This document shows positions 33,437 through 41,685 of a stretch of 64,000 nt of DNA, one piece after another. Every line of letters begins with the position of its first letter. The first letter of the stretch is position 1. A program made the translations under genes and the position numbers. The DNA lies in NCBI RefSeq assembly GCF_013302895.1, contig NZ_VJOK01000001.1, positions 5,892,671-5,956,670 of the forward strand. Reading direction: 5' to 3'. The DNA comes from Streptomyces albus subsp. chlorinus (GTDB lineage: Bacteria; Actinomycetota; Actinomycetes; Streptomycetales; Streptomycetaceae). The notes under the pieces are model-generated. The model did not search any database. It saw only the letters and a program-made list of their open reading frames with translations, and had not been told where the DNA came from.

Positions 33437-34708
33437 ATGAGGGCCTACCTGACGACGGCCTTCCTGGCGCGGCTGGCGGACGAGGGGGTGGGCGTGGCGC
33501 TCGCCCTGCTGGCGCTGGCGCGCACGGGCAGCCCCGCACCGGGCGCCTTCGTCCTCACCGCCTGGCTGGCACCGCACGCCCTGGCGGCCCCACTGGTGGG
33601 TGACCTGGCCGAACGCGCCCGCCACCGGCGCCTCTTCCACGGCTGCGCGCTGACCGCCTTCGCGGCGGCCATCGCGGTGCTCGGACTGACCGTGGGCCGC
33701 GCCGCGACGCCGCTCGTCCTGGCCGCCGCGCTGCTCGGCGGCAGCGCCGGACCCGTCGTCACCGGGAGCCTCTCCAGCCTGGTCGCCGGCCTCGTCCCCG
33801 AGGGCCCCGCGCGCACCCGCGCCTACGCCCTGGACGCCACCACCTACAACGCGGCCGCCGTCCTGGCCCCGGCCGCCGTCACCGCCACCGCGGCGGCCAC
33901 CTCTCCCGGCCTGGCCACAGCGCTTCTGGCGGCCTCCGCGGCCGGTGCAGCGCTGACCGCGACCCTGCTCCTTCCGGCCCCCGCACCCACGTCCGCCCCC
34001 GCACCCATGTCCGCCCCCGCGCCCACACCCACGCCCGCACGCGGACCCGCGACCACTCCCGCCGCGACAGGTGCGCCGGCCCCCACACCGGCTTCCGCAC
34101 CCGTTTCCGGGCCGCCCCTCCCCTTCCGCCACCGGCTCGCCGCCGGGGTACGGGCGTTGGGGCGGGTGCCGCAACTGCGGGCCGTCACCCTGGCCACCTG
34201 TGTCGCCTTCCTCGGACTCGGCGGGCTCCCCGTCGTCGCCGTACTCCTCGCCGTGGAACAGGGGAACGCCGAGGGAGGCGGGGTGCTCCTGGCGGCGTTC
34301 GCGGTGGGCGGGCTGGCCGGGTCGCTCGGGGCCGCCCGGTGGCGCGGGGCACCGGAACCGGGGCGGCTCGCGCTGGGCGGTCTGCTGACGACGGGGTGCG
34401 CGCTGGCGGCAGCGGCGGTGATGCCCGCGTTCGGGGCGGCTGTCGTCCTGTTCGCCGTCGCCGGGCTGGGTGACGGGCCACTGCTCACCGCGACCCTGCG
34501 CATCCGCGCGGACCACGCGCCCGAGTCCGTCCGCACCCAGGTCTTCACCCTCGGCGCCGGACTCAAGCTGACGGCCGCCGCGGCCGGTGCCGCCCTCGTG
34601 GGTACCCTCTCCGCCCTGCCGCCCCGTGCCCTCGTCCTCGCGGTCGCCGCCCTCCAACTCGCCGCCGCAGTGCTCCTGCGCACGCTCGCCAGGACGCCGG
34701 ACCGATGA
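33437..34708 (+). CDS. MFS transporter
   Basis: A 423-residue major facilitator protein with about 12 helices. The N-terminal six include AYLTTAFLARLADEGVGVALALLALA and the loop DLAERARHRRLFHGCAL; the second six begin with AVTLATCVAFLGLGGLPVVAVLLAVE. The central cytoplasmic loop is expanded by about 50 residues of Ala-Pro-Thr repeats (APAPTSAPAPMSAPAPT and similar), unusual for the family. GGGAGGG six bases upstream selects the ATG at 33437 over the GTG at 33434. It diverges from the CGNR regulator across a shared palindrome, a typical arrangement for a regulated drug or metabolite exporter. Substrate unknown. Confidence 0.8.
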   Translation: MRAYLTTAFLARLADEGVGVALALLALARTGSPAPGAFVLTAWLAPHALAAPLVGDLAERARHRRLFHGCALTAFAAAIAVLGLTVGRAATPLVLAAALLGGSAGPVVTGSLSSLVAGLVPEGPARTRAYALDATTYNAAAVLAPAAVTATAAATSPGLATALLAASAAGAALTATLLLPAPAPTSAPAPMSAPAPTPTPARGPATTPAATGAPAPTPASAPVSGPPLPFRHRLAAGVRALGRVPQLRAVTLATCVAFLGLGGLPVVAVLLAVEQGNAEGGGVLLAAFAVGGLAGSLGAARWRGAPEPGRLALGGLLTTGCALAAAAVMPAFGAAVVLFAVAGLGDGPLLTATLRIRADHAPESVRTQVFTLGAGLKLTAAAAGAALVGTLSALPPRALVLAVAALQLAAAVLLRTLARTPDR

Positions 34709-34725
34709 CGCACCGGACCGGTCAC

Positions 34726-34773
34726 GTACCGGATCCATGAGGTACCGGATCCATGAGGTACCGGATCCATGAG
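34726..34773. repeat. Three perfect 16-bp tandem repeats
   Basis: The unit GTACCGGATCCATGAG is repeated three times, followed by related GTACCGG-containing fragments up to about 34818. It fills the gap between the convergent MFS and P450 genes. Confidence 0.85.
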
Positions 34774-34829
34774 GTACCGGCCCGGTTGACGTACCGGACC
34801 GGTGACGTACCGGACCGATGTCGCGGACC

Positions 34830-36110
34830 TCAGACGAAGGCCGCCCGGTGCGGCCGGCGCGGCGGCCGGGTCTCGAAGGTGACGGGGAGTTCCTGGAGGC
34901 CCGCGGCGACGTGGAGGTGGGTGAGGGTGCCGGTGGAGCCGGGATGCCAGGGCAGGGTCTCCAGCGGCCGGGCGGCGGTCAGCCCGGGCAGGCGGCGCAG
35001 TACGGCGGCCAGCGCGGTGCGGCACAGCGGGACGGCCAGGTGGGTGCCCAGGCAGTAATGGGGTCCGTGGGCGAACACGACGTCCTGCTCGTAGGCCCGG
35101 GACAGTTCCAGCCGGTTGGGGCGGGCGAAGCGTGCCGGGTCCCGGTTGGCGAGCGCCAGGTGGAGGAGCACGGCGTCCCCCGCCTCAAGTTCGATGCCGG
35201 CCAGTTCCGTCGTCCGGGTGGCGAAGCGCGGCATGGTGGCGGCCAGGGGGCTGGTGAAGCGCAGCAGTTCGTCGGTGCCGGCGGTGACCAGGTCGTGGTC
35301 GGCGAGCAGCGTGGGCCGCTGCCACAGGCTGTACAGACTTGCGGTCAGGAAGTCGCTGACCGGCTCGCAGGCGGCCACCAGCAACAGGAAGAGGGTCGAG
35401 GTGAGTTCGCCGTCGTCGAAGCCCTCGGCGTCGGCGCGGGCGATGAGGTCGCTCACCGCGTCGGGGCCCGGTCTGCGCCGTTTGACCGCCACCAGGTCGT
35501 GCAGCAGCTCGCTCACCGCCTCCCGCTCGGCGCCGTACCGGCGGCGTTCGGGGGAACCGGCGGGGGAGAAGACGGGTGACGGTGTCAGGCGCGGCAGTGT
35601 CCGCACCCGGCGGGCGAACTCGGGCGGGTATCCGTAGAGTTCGGTGACCGTGCTGACGGCGAACGGGCGCGCGAAGTCCCGTACCAGGTCGGCGTGGTCG
35701 CGTGCGGTGATCCGGTCGAGCCGCTCCTCGGCCAGCCGCGCCGCGCGGGCGAGGCCGGCCCGCAGCCGCTCGGTGGTCAGCGCCACGGCGCCCAGCGCGC
35801 GCAGTCGCCGGTGCCGGTCGCCGTCCGCGTTGAGCATGCTGCGGACGATGCTGTCGGTGACGTGGGGTCCGGTGAAGGCGAGGTGGCGCCGCCAGCGTTC
35901 GCCGCCGTACGCGACGGGCTTGCGGAGGACGGGGTCGGTCAGGGCTTGCCGGACGGCGGCGTACCCGGTGGCCACCCATGCCGTGGAGCCGTCCGGCAGC
36001 TCCGTCCGCCACACCGGGGGTTCACCGCTGGTGTCGATGCCCTCCGCCGCGGGGCTGAGCCGCACGCGCGCGTCCATCAGGAGCGACGTGCCCGGTCCGG
36101 CAGTGATCAC
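34830..36110 (-). CDS. Cytochrome P450
   Basis: A 426-residue bacterial class I P450. The haem-binding loop reads FAHGPHYCLGTHLA with the axial C353, and the K-helix ExxR is in GTDELLRF. The I-helix oxygen-activation segment reads LLLVAACEPVSDFL: the acidic residue is kept but the usual following Thr is Pro, as in a minority of P450s that rely on a substrate hydroxyl or act atypically. The GTG start has GGAGGAGG upstream. No ferredoxin gene is adjacent. It is divergent from a D-amino-acid-oxidase-like gene and may belong to a small specialised-metabolism locus, but no core biosynthetic gene is present. Confidence 0.88.
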   Translation of the reverse strand: MITAGPGTSLLMDARVRLSPAAEGIDTSGEPPVWRTELPDGSTAWVATGYAAVRQALTDPVLRKPVAYGGERWRRHLAFTGPHVTDSIVRSMLNADGDRHRRLRALGAVALTTERLRAGLARAARLAEERLDRITARDHADLVRDFARPFAVSTVTELYGYPPEFARRVRTLPRLTPSPVFSPAGSPERRRYGAEREAVSELLHDLVAVKRRRPGPDAVSDLIARADAEGFDDGELTSTLFLLLVAACEPVSDFLTASLYSLWQRPTLLADHDLVTAGTDELLRFTSPLAATMPRFATRTTELAGIELEAGDAVLLHLALANRDPARFARPNRLELSRAYEQDVVFAHGPHYCLGTHLAVPLCRTALAAVLRRLPGLTAARPLETLPWHPGSTGTLTHLHVAAGLQELPVTFETRPPRRPHRAAFV

Positions 36111-36527
36111 GGAGCCACCTCCTCCGAGGGGTTACCATGCGTCACTTTCCAGCACTCTGCGTAGCGAACCCTCTTCCTCGCGACCTTCGCCCGCAGGGAT
36201 GGGGCGGACGCGCGGGCTGACGTGCCCGCTGGCGCACGGGCCGACGCGCGGGCTGACGTGCCGCTGATGTGCGGGCTGACGTACCGGCGGCCTGCCGTTG
36301 GGTGTTGCCGGACGGTGGGGCTGGACGAGCCGGTGGGCCGGGTGATCCGTCAAGGGACGGGGTCGGGCAGGGGAGGGGAGGGGAGGGAAGGGGCCGTGAA
36401 CGGGTGGGGCGGGGGCGGGGCGTCTACACCCGGGTCGGCCGGGTGGCCCGTCGGGAGCGGGGGCGTTGACGGCCGGACCGGCGGGTGGTGGTGTGGGGGC
36501 CCAGCGCGGGAGACCGGAGGAGGCAGG
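36111..36527. other. Non-coding gap between divergent P450 and flavoprotein genes
   Basis: No gene is seen. It must contain both promoters, but I cannot point to a convincing pair. Three imperfect copies of GCGCGGGCTGACGTGCC lie at about 36205-36290, and a purine-rich GGGGAGGGGAGGG run lies near 36370-36390. Confidence 0.5.
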
Positions 36528-37850
36528 GTGCGGATCGTCGTCGTCGGAGCGGGGATCGTCGGTGCGGCCACGGCGTACGAACTGGTGCGCGCGGGCGCGG
36601 AGACCGTGCTGGTCGACGCGGCACGCGAGGGCCGGGCCACCTCGGCGGGCGCCGGCATCATCTGCCCCTGGACCGGCCGCGACGAGGAACCGCTGCCGAC
36701 CGCGGGAGCCGGGCACTACCCGCGACTGCTGGCGGCGCTCGCCGAGGACGGTCAGGGCGACGTCGGCCACCGCGGGGTCGGTGCGCTCCTCCTGCTGCCC
36801 CCGGACCCGGACGAGGCCGCACGGACAATCGCGCGGGTCACCGCCCGCGCGGCGGCCGACCCGCACGCGGGCGAGGTCACCACCGTGGACGCCACCGAGG
36901 CCCGCCGCCTCTTCCCCGCCCTCGCCCCCGCGTCCGGCAGCACGGAATCGAGCGGCGGTCCGATACCGAGCGGCGGCCCGATGCCGAGCGGCGGCCCGAT
37001 GCCGAGCGGCGGCCCGATGCCGAGCGGCGGTCGGGCACCGGCCGGAGGTGCGGCATCCAGCGACGGTGCGGCATCGAGCGGCGGTATGGCATCGAGCGGT
37101 GGTGCGGCACCAGCCGGCGGGGGCGGGTTCACCGGCCGCGCCCTGCACATATCCGGCGCCGCCCGGCTGGACGGGCGGCGGATGTGCGCCGCACTGGTGG
37201 CGGCGGCGGAGCGGTACGGGCTGCGGACGGTCCGCGGCACGGCCCGTATCGAGACCCGCGGCGGCCGGGTGCGCGGCGTGCGGGTGGACGGCGAACCGCT
37301 TGCGGCCGACGCGGTGGTGGCCGCGGCGGGTGCCTGGTCGCCCGCGCTGCTGGAGCCCGTCGGGGTCCGCGTTCCTGTCGTCCCGCAGCGCGGTCAGATC
37401 GCGCATCTGCGGCTGCCCGGTGCCGACACCACGCACTGGCCGGTGGTCCTGCCGGGTACCGGCCATTACCTGCTGACGTTCGACGACTCCCGCGTCGTCG
37501 CGGGCGCCACCCGCGAGGAGGGCACCGGCTTCGACCACCGGGTCACCGCGCAGGGCCTGGCCGAGGTGCTGAACCAGGCCCTCGCCGTCGCGCCGGGCCT
37601 GGCCTCGGCCACCCTCGTGGAGACCCGGGTCGGGTTCCGCCCCGCGGCCCCGGACGGGCAGCCGCTGCTGGGTACGGTGCCGGAGCCGGCCGGGCTGGTC
37701 GTCGCCAACGGGCTGGGCCCGGCCGGGCTGACGGCGGGCCCGTACGCGGGTGCCGTCGCCGCCGCCCTCGCCCTCGGCCGCGAACCGGGCCTCGACCTGT
37801 CGCCGTACGACCCGCTGCGGGACGCGGTGCGAACCACCCGGACCACCTGA
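36528..37850 (+). CDS. FAD-dependent oxidoreductase (D-amino acid oxidase/glycine oxidase family)
   Basis: A 440-residue DAO-family flavoprotein. The N-terminus is a Rossmann motif (MRIVVVGAGIVGAATAYEL), residues 36-50 give ATSAGAGIICPW, and the C-terminus has TLVETRVGFRPAAPDGQPLLGTVP and NGLGPAGLTAGPYAGAVAAALALG, as in glycine/D-amino-acid oxidases. GGAGGAGG precedes the GTG at 36528. Between about residues 136 and 200 the fold is interrupted by a low-complexity insert of SGGPMP-type hexads from an 18-base tandem repeat. The amine substrate is unknown. Confidence 0.85.
   Translation: MRIVVVGAGIVGAATAYELVRAGAETVLVDAAREGRATSAGAGIICPWTGRDEEPLPTAGAGHYPRLLAALAEDGQGDVGHRGVGALLLLPPDPDEAARTIARVTARAAADPHAGEVTTVDATEARRLFPALAPASGSTESSGGPIPSGGPMPSGGPMPSGGPMPSGGRAPAGGAASSDGAASSGGMASSGGAAPAGGGGFTGRALHISGAARLDGRRMCAALVAAAERYGLRTVRGTARIETRGGRVRGVRVDGEPLAADAVVAAAGAWSPALLEPVGVRVPVVPQRGQIAHLRLPGADTTHWPVVLPGTGHYLLTFDDSRVVAGATREEGTGFDHRVTAQGLAEVLNQALAVAPGLASATLVETRVGFRPAAPDGQPLLGTVPEPAGLVVANGLGPAGLTAGPYAGAVAAALALGREPGLDLSPYDPLRDAVRTTRTT
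36946..37110. repeat. 18-bp tandem repeat within the flavoprotein gene
   Basis: About nine units related to GAGCGGCGGCCCGATGCC repeat in frame; three central units are identical and the outer ones decay. They encode the S-G-G-P-x-P insert of the DAO-family protein. Confidence 0.8.
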
Positions 37851-38324
37851 ACCGCCGGAACTGCCGCCCCCGACCCGCGCCCCTGCTCCGGCTCCGAACG
37901 GCTGCTCCGCTGCTCCCGCTCCGTTTTGCTGCGCCGCGATCGGGCGCGCGGAGCCGCGCGCTTCCCGCCGAACGGCTCCGAGCCGCGGAGCCCTCCGCCG
38001 GGTGCTCACGTGACGGGGACGCCTGCCGTCGACGGGTGACGTCCGCCCGAGCCATGAGACGCACCCGGGCGGGACAAGCTCGGGCGGGGCAAGCTCGGCG
38101 GGGCAAGCCGAGGCTCGACAAGCTCGGGCCCGGCAGGATCGGGCCGACAAACTCAGGGGGCAAGTCCAGGTCCGGGTACACATGTTCGCCTGACAAAGTC
38201 CTTAAGTCCTTATGTCAGGACGAAGTCTTGACAGTGCTCGCCGCGGCCCCGCAGGCTGAGCCGACGACATCGCTAACCAGCGCCTTCCCGGTCACCGCCG
38301 GCCGGGGGGAGGAGAACCGCACCC
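37851..38324. other. Intergenic region with repeats and operator upstream of sugar isomerase gene
   Basis: No gene is visible. The first part is C-rich, with GGCTCCGAACGGCTGCTCC-like repeats. A middle part repeats ACAAGCTCGGG-type units (38077-38155). The last 140 bases are less GC-rich and hold two overlapping inverted repeats and the ribosome binding site GGGGGAGGAG of the next gene. Confidence 0.6.
38189..38233 (+). promoter_or_regulatory. Overlapping inverted repeats, candidate operator
   Basis: TGTCA-g-GAC-gaa-GTC-t-TGACA (38213-38233) is a 21-base palindrome with a single mismatched pair. The outer pair CCTGACA (38189-38195) and TGTCAGG (38213-38219) forms a second one that shares a half-site and encloses two direct copies of AGTCCTTA. 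The layout suggests two dimers of one repressor controlling the downstream sugar genes; no regulator gene is adjacent. Confidence 0.55.
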
Positions 38325-39245
38325 ATGTCCGCACCGCGTCCGGCCACCCCCGTACTCGACAGGCTCCGCGTCGGATCGGCACCCGACTCGTGGGGCGTCT
38401 GGTTCCCCGACGACGACCAGCAGGTCCCCTGGCAGCGGTTCATGGACGAGGTGGCCGAAGCCGGTTACGAGTGGATCGAGCTGGGTCCGTACGGCTATCT
38501 GCCCACCGATCCGGCCGTGCTCCGCGAGGAGACCGCCCGGCGGGGGCTGCAGGTCTCCGCCGGCACCGTCTTCACCTCGCTGCACCACGGCCCGGCCGTC
38601 TGGGACGCCACCTGGGAGCACGTGGCGCGAGTGGCCGCGCTCGCCCGTGCCATGGACGCCTCCCACCTCGTCGTCATCCCCTCCTTCTGGCGCGACGACA
38701 AGACCGCCGAGGAGTTGGAGCCGCACGAGCTGACCGCCGAGCAGTGGCGGCACCAGGCCGCCGGCATGGAACGGCTCGCCCGGCAAGTGCGCGAGGAGTA
38801 CGGCCTCGGCATCGTCGTCCACCCGCACGCCGACACCCATATCGACACCGAGGAGAACGTCACCCGCTTCCTGGACGCCACCGACGGCGACCTGGTGCGG
38901 CTGTGCCTGGACACCGGCCACTACGCCTACTGCGGCGGCGACAGCGTCAAGCTCATCAGGACCTACGGCGAACGCATCGGCTATCTGCACCTCAAGCAGG
39001 TGGACCCCGACATCCTGGCCGAGGTCCACGCCAACGGCACCCCGTTCGGGCCGGCCGTGCGGCAGGGCGTGATGTGCGAGCCGCCGCACGGCGTGCCGGA
39101 GCTGCCGCCCGTACTGGAGGCGGCCCAGGAACTGGGCGTGGACCTCTTCGCCATCGTCGAGCAGGACATGTACCCCTGCCCGCCGGACCGCCCCTTTCCC
39201 ATCGCCGAACGCACCCGCCGCTTCCTGCGCTCCTGCGGCGCCTGA
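38325..39245 (+). CDS. TIM-barrel sugar phosphate isomerase/epimerase (IolE-like)
   Basis: A 306-residue xylose isomerase-like TIM barrel. Metal and substrate residues are visible in VVHPHADTHIDTEENVTRFL, the LCLDTGHYAYCGGD strand, YLHLKQVDP and the terminal Glu in FAIVEQDMYPCPPDRPFPIA. The closest recognisable relatives are inosose dehydratases (IolE) and their homologues. GGGGGAGGAG precedes the ATG. The Gfo/Idh/MocA dehydrogenase 460 bases downstream would pair with it in inositol or another cyclitol/sugar pathway, but the rest of an iol operon is absent, so the substrate stays open. Confidence 0.8.
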   Translation: MSAPRPATPVLDRLRVGSAPDSWGVWFPDDDQQVPWQRFMDEVAEAGYEWIELGPYGYLPTDPAVLREETARRGLQVSAGTVFTSLHHGPAVWDATWEHVARVAALARAMDASHLVVIPSFWRDDKTAEELEPHELTAEQWRHQAAGMERLARQVREEYGLGIVVHPHADTHIDTEENVTRFLDATDGDLVRLCLDTGHYAYCGGDSVKLIRTYGERIGYLHLKQVDPDILAEVHANGTPFGPAVRQGVMCEPPHGVPELPPVLEAAQELGVDLFAIVEQDMYPCPPDRPFPIAERTRRFLRSCGA

Positions 39246-39705
39246 CGCCCATGACGACAGGCACGGCCCCCCGCTCCCTCGGCGCCGCCACGCCCCTCTC
39301 GCCCCCCACCTGAATGATGATCGTCAGCGGGCGGAGACGCTCGCCGCCGGGCGGACCGGGCGGACCGGGCGGACCGGGCGGACCGGGCGGACCGGGCGGA
39401 CCGGGCGGACCGGGCGGACCGGGCCGACCGAGCCACCGAACGGACCGAGCCGACCGAACGAGGTGCCGGGGGCCGACTGTCGGCCCGCCCCTCCCCGCCG
39501 ACGCCGCCCTCACGCACCACCGCCGCGGGGCACCCGGCACAGGAGGACCGGGGGCCGGGAGCACGACCGCGGTGCGCGGGCGATCGGCGCGCCGCCACCC
39601 CCCAGATCCGACCCGACCCGACCCGGCTCGTCCCGACCCGACCCGACTCGTCAAGACTCGACCTGACCCCGACTCGCCCCGCCGAGACAACCGCAAGGAC
39701 CTGAG
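39246..39705. other. Non-coding gap dominated by short tandem repeats
   Basis: No convincing gene lies here. A frame at 39314-39709 only translates the repeats (GGP and DPTRP runs) and is rejected. Besides the 9-bp array, a block of ACCCGACCCG/ACTCG units occupies about 39605-39675. AAGGA before the downstream ATG is the only functional signal seen. Confidence 0.65.
39349..39420. repeat. Eight perfect 9-bp tandem repeats
   Basis: GGGCGGACC is repeated eight times without a mismatch, followed by decayed copies. The array is intergenic, so copy number can vary freely. Confidence 0.9.
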
Positions 39706-40707
39706 ATGAAGATCGGCCTCATCGGCACCGGACGCATCGGCGCCTTCCATGCCGCGACCCTCAAGACCGTCCCCGGCGTCACGGCTGTCACCGTCGCCGA
39801 CGTCGACACCGCCCGCGCCCAGGCACTCGCCGCCTCCCTGGAGGTGGACGCCGCCCGCACCATCGACCAGCTGTACGCCGGGGGGCTGGACGGTGTCGTC
39901 ATCGCCGCCGCGACCAGTGCCCACGCCGACCTCATCCACCAGGCGCTCGACCACGAGGTGCCGGTCTTCTGCGAGAAGCCCGTGGCACTCGACGTCCGCG
40001 GCACCCGCGCCGTCGCCGACCGCGCGGAGAGCGGCACGGTCCCCGTCCAGGTCGGCTTCCAGCGCCGGTTCGACGCCGGGTACCGGGCCGCCCGCGAAGC
40101 CGTCCGCTCCGGCGCGCTGGGCCGGCTGCACACCCTGCGCGCCTGCACCAGTGACCAGGCGCCGCCGCCCGCCGCCTACATCCCGACCTCCGGCGGGCTC
40201 TTCCGGGACTGCGGCATCCACGACTTCGACATCCTGCGCTGGGTCACCGGCCGCGAGGTCGTCTCGGTCTACGCGCTGGGCGCCAACCGCGGTGAGGACT
40301 TCTTCGCGGCCGGCGACGACGTGGACACCTGCGCCGTGGTGATGCGGTTCGACGACGACACCCTGGCCACCGTCACCGCCACCCGCTACAACGGCGCCGG
40401 CTACGACGTACGCCTGGAGGTGTGCGGCTCGCACGACACCCGCGTCGTCGGCCTCGACGACCGCGCCCCGCTGCCCACCGCCGAGCCGCACCTGACGTGG
40501 CAGCGGGGCACGCCCTACACGACGTTCATGGAACGCTTCCACGACGCCTACGTCGCTGAACTCGGCGCCTTCGTGGAACTGGCCGCGGGCCGCACCGCCA
40601 ACCCCTGCTCCCCCGGCGAGGCCCTCCAGGCCCTCTACATCGCCGAGGCCTGCGACCTCTCCCGCCGCAAGGGCGAGCCGGTGGCGGTGGCGGATGTGAG
40701 GGGCTGA
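39706..40707 (+). CDS. Gfo/Idh/MocA-family oxidoreductase (inositol 2-dehydrogenase-like)
   Basis: A 333-residue NAD(P)-dependent dehydrogenase. The Rossmann start KIGLIGTGRIGAFHAATL, the conserved VFCEKPVALD with the catalytic Lys, VQVGFQRRFDAGYRAAREAV and GGLFRDCGIHDFDILRWVTG with the active-site Asp and His are typical of myo-inositol 2-dehydrogenases and close relatives. It probably works with the upstream IolE-like protein. The last gene before the conflict island, it is followed by a strong hairpin. Confidence 0.85.
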   Translation: MKIGLIGTGRIGAFHAATLKTVPGVTAVTVADVDTARAQALAASLEVDAARTIDQLYAGGLDGVVIAAATSAHADLIHQALDHEVPVFCEKPVALDVRGTRAVADRAESGTVPVQVGFQRRFDAGYRAAREAVRSGALGRLHTLRACTSDQAPPPAAYIPTSGGLFRDCGIHDFDILRWVTGREVVSVYALGANRGEDFFAAGDDVDTCAVVMRFDDDTLATVTATRYNGAGYDVRLEVCGSHDTRVVGLDDRAPLPTAEPHLTWQRGTPYTTFMERFHDAYVAELGAFVELAAGRTANPCSPGEALQALYIAEACDLSRRKGEPVAVADVRG

Positions 40708-40819
40708 CCACAGGCGTCAGCCCGGGTCGCTGGTGGCCAGGGTTGCCGGGTGTGAGGGTTCCCACCGGAGAGGAAGCCTTTTCGCCGGATGGAAGCATTC
40801 CGGCCTCTTCGTCTGTCGC

Positions 40820-40850
40820 GTAAGCGCGGAATGCGGAGTTCCGCGCTTAC
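40820..40850. terminator. Perfect 12-bp stem-loop between the dehydrogenase and Crp genes
   Basis: GTAAGCGCGGAA (40820-40831) pairs perfectly with TTCCGCGCTTAC (40839-40850) around a 7-base loop. It lies 110 bases after the dehydrogenase stop and 30 bases before the Crp/Fnr start, so it could end the upstream transcript or act as a regulator-binding site. Confidence 0.55.
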
Positions 40851-40880
40851 CTCGCATGCTTCTCCTCTAGCGTGACCCGC

Positions 40881-41537
40881 ATGAGCGAGGAAAGCTCCCT
40901 CTCGGTGTCACCTCTTCGCGCCTTGGTACCGCACAAGGAGTGGGCAGGGCTGACACGCTATCCGCTGCAAACCTTTCTGTCGGGCCGGGCGCTGCTTCGG
41001 CAGGGAGGCAGGGGAACTCATGTGCTCGCGCTGGTCCGCGGTCTGGTGAAGGTGGTCCGGACCGACCGTGACGGGCGGCAGCGGTTGCTGGCCTTCCGCG
41101 GGGAGGGCGAGATCCTCGGCGAGATGGCGCTCCAGAACGACGGTGTGCGGCTGGCCGACGTGTGGGCCATGACCGATTGCCAAGCATCCATCGTGCCCGC
41201 CGCGGATTTCCAGCGCTTCGTCCACGAACACCGGCTCGCCTTTCCGCTCGCCGTGATGGCCTTCAACCGCCTGCGGGAGCAGACCGAGGTCCACGACGGG
41301 GACATACACGAACGGCTCGCCATGGCGCTGCTCCGCCTTGTCGAGGTCTCCGGCGGAGACACCTCCTTCTCTCTCACCAGGGAAGAACTGGCCCAGCACA
41401 TCGCCGTGGGCCGCAAGGCCGTCAGCAAAGCACTGGAAAGGCTCGGGCCGGACCGGGTGACGGCCGGGAAGAGCCGGATCGAGGTGGTCAGTGTGGAAGG
41501 GCTGCGCCAGACGGTGGCCAGTCGCGTCGGCATCTGA
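40881..41537 (+). CDS. Crp/Fnr-family transcriptional regulator
   Basis: A 218-residue Crp/Fnr protein. The N-terminal cyclic-nucleotide-binding beta-roll includes LLRQGGRGTHVLALVRGLVKVVRTDRDG and the phosphate-binding cassette GEILGEMALQNDGVRLADVWAM, with the Gly-Glu and the Arg retained but the usual Ser/Thr after the Arg replaced by Leu. A dimerisation helix precedes the C-terminal winged helix with LTREELAQHIAVGRKAVSKALERLG. Fnr cysteines are absent. No ribosome binding site is seen, so the ATG at 40881 may be leaderless; a GTG at 40872 is an alternative. Two Crp-type sites in front of the next two operons make them its likely targets, and the adjacent cyclase could supply its ligand. Confidence 0.87.
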   Translation: MSEESSLSVSPLRALVPHKEWAGLTRYPLQTFLSGRALLRQGGRGTHVLALVRGLVKVVRTDRDGRQRLLAFRGEGEILGEMALQNDGVRLADVWAMTDCQASIVPAADFQRFVHEHRLAFPLAVMAFNRLREQTEVHDGDIHERLAMALLRLVEVSGGDTSFSLTREELAQHIAVGRKAVSKALERLGPDRVTAGKSRIEVVSVEGLRQTVASRVGI

Positions 41538-41544
41538 GCGCGAA

Positions 41545-41558
41545 GTGACCCACGTCAC
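41545..41558 (+). promoter_or_regulatory. Crp-type operator 1, upstream of the cyclase operon
   Basis: GTG-ACCCAC-G-T-CAC fits GTG-N6-GNCAC, the pattern I recall for Streptomyces Crp, and within AGTGA-N6-TCACT it is fully symmetric. It is 127 bases upstream of the cyclase start and eight bases after the Crp gene stop. The 23 bases after TCACT match those after operator 2 at 16 positions. Confidence 0.65.
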
Positions 41559-41685
41559 TCCTCTTCTGGTCCTGTGGAGCGGAACGCCACCGCACCCGCT
41601 GTGAAGCTCGACATGCGCGACGACACATGCACGAGCGTTCCCGCCCGGTCTCCACGTGGCCGGGCAGGCTTCACAGAGGAGTGAC

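Noticed and set aside
33437..37850. A natural-product gene cluster around the P450
   Set aside because: Only a P450, an MFS exporter, a regulator and a DAO-type flavoprotein are present; no synthase, ligase or terpene cyclase is visible.
39314..39709. A 131-codon open frame on the plus strand
   Set aside because: It only translates the 9-bp and GACCCG repeats, has no ribosome binding site and overlaps the start of the dehydrogenase gene.
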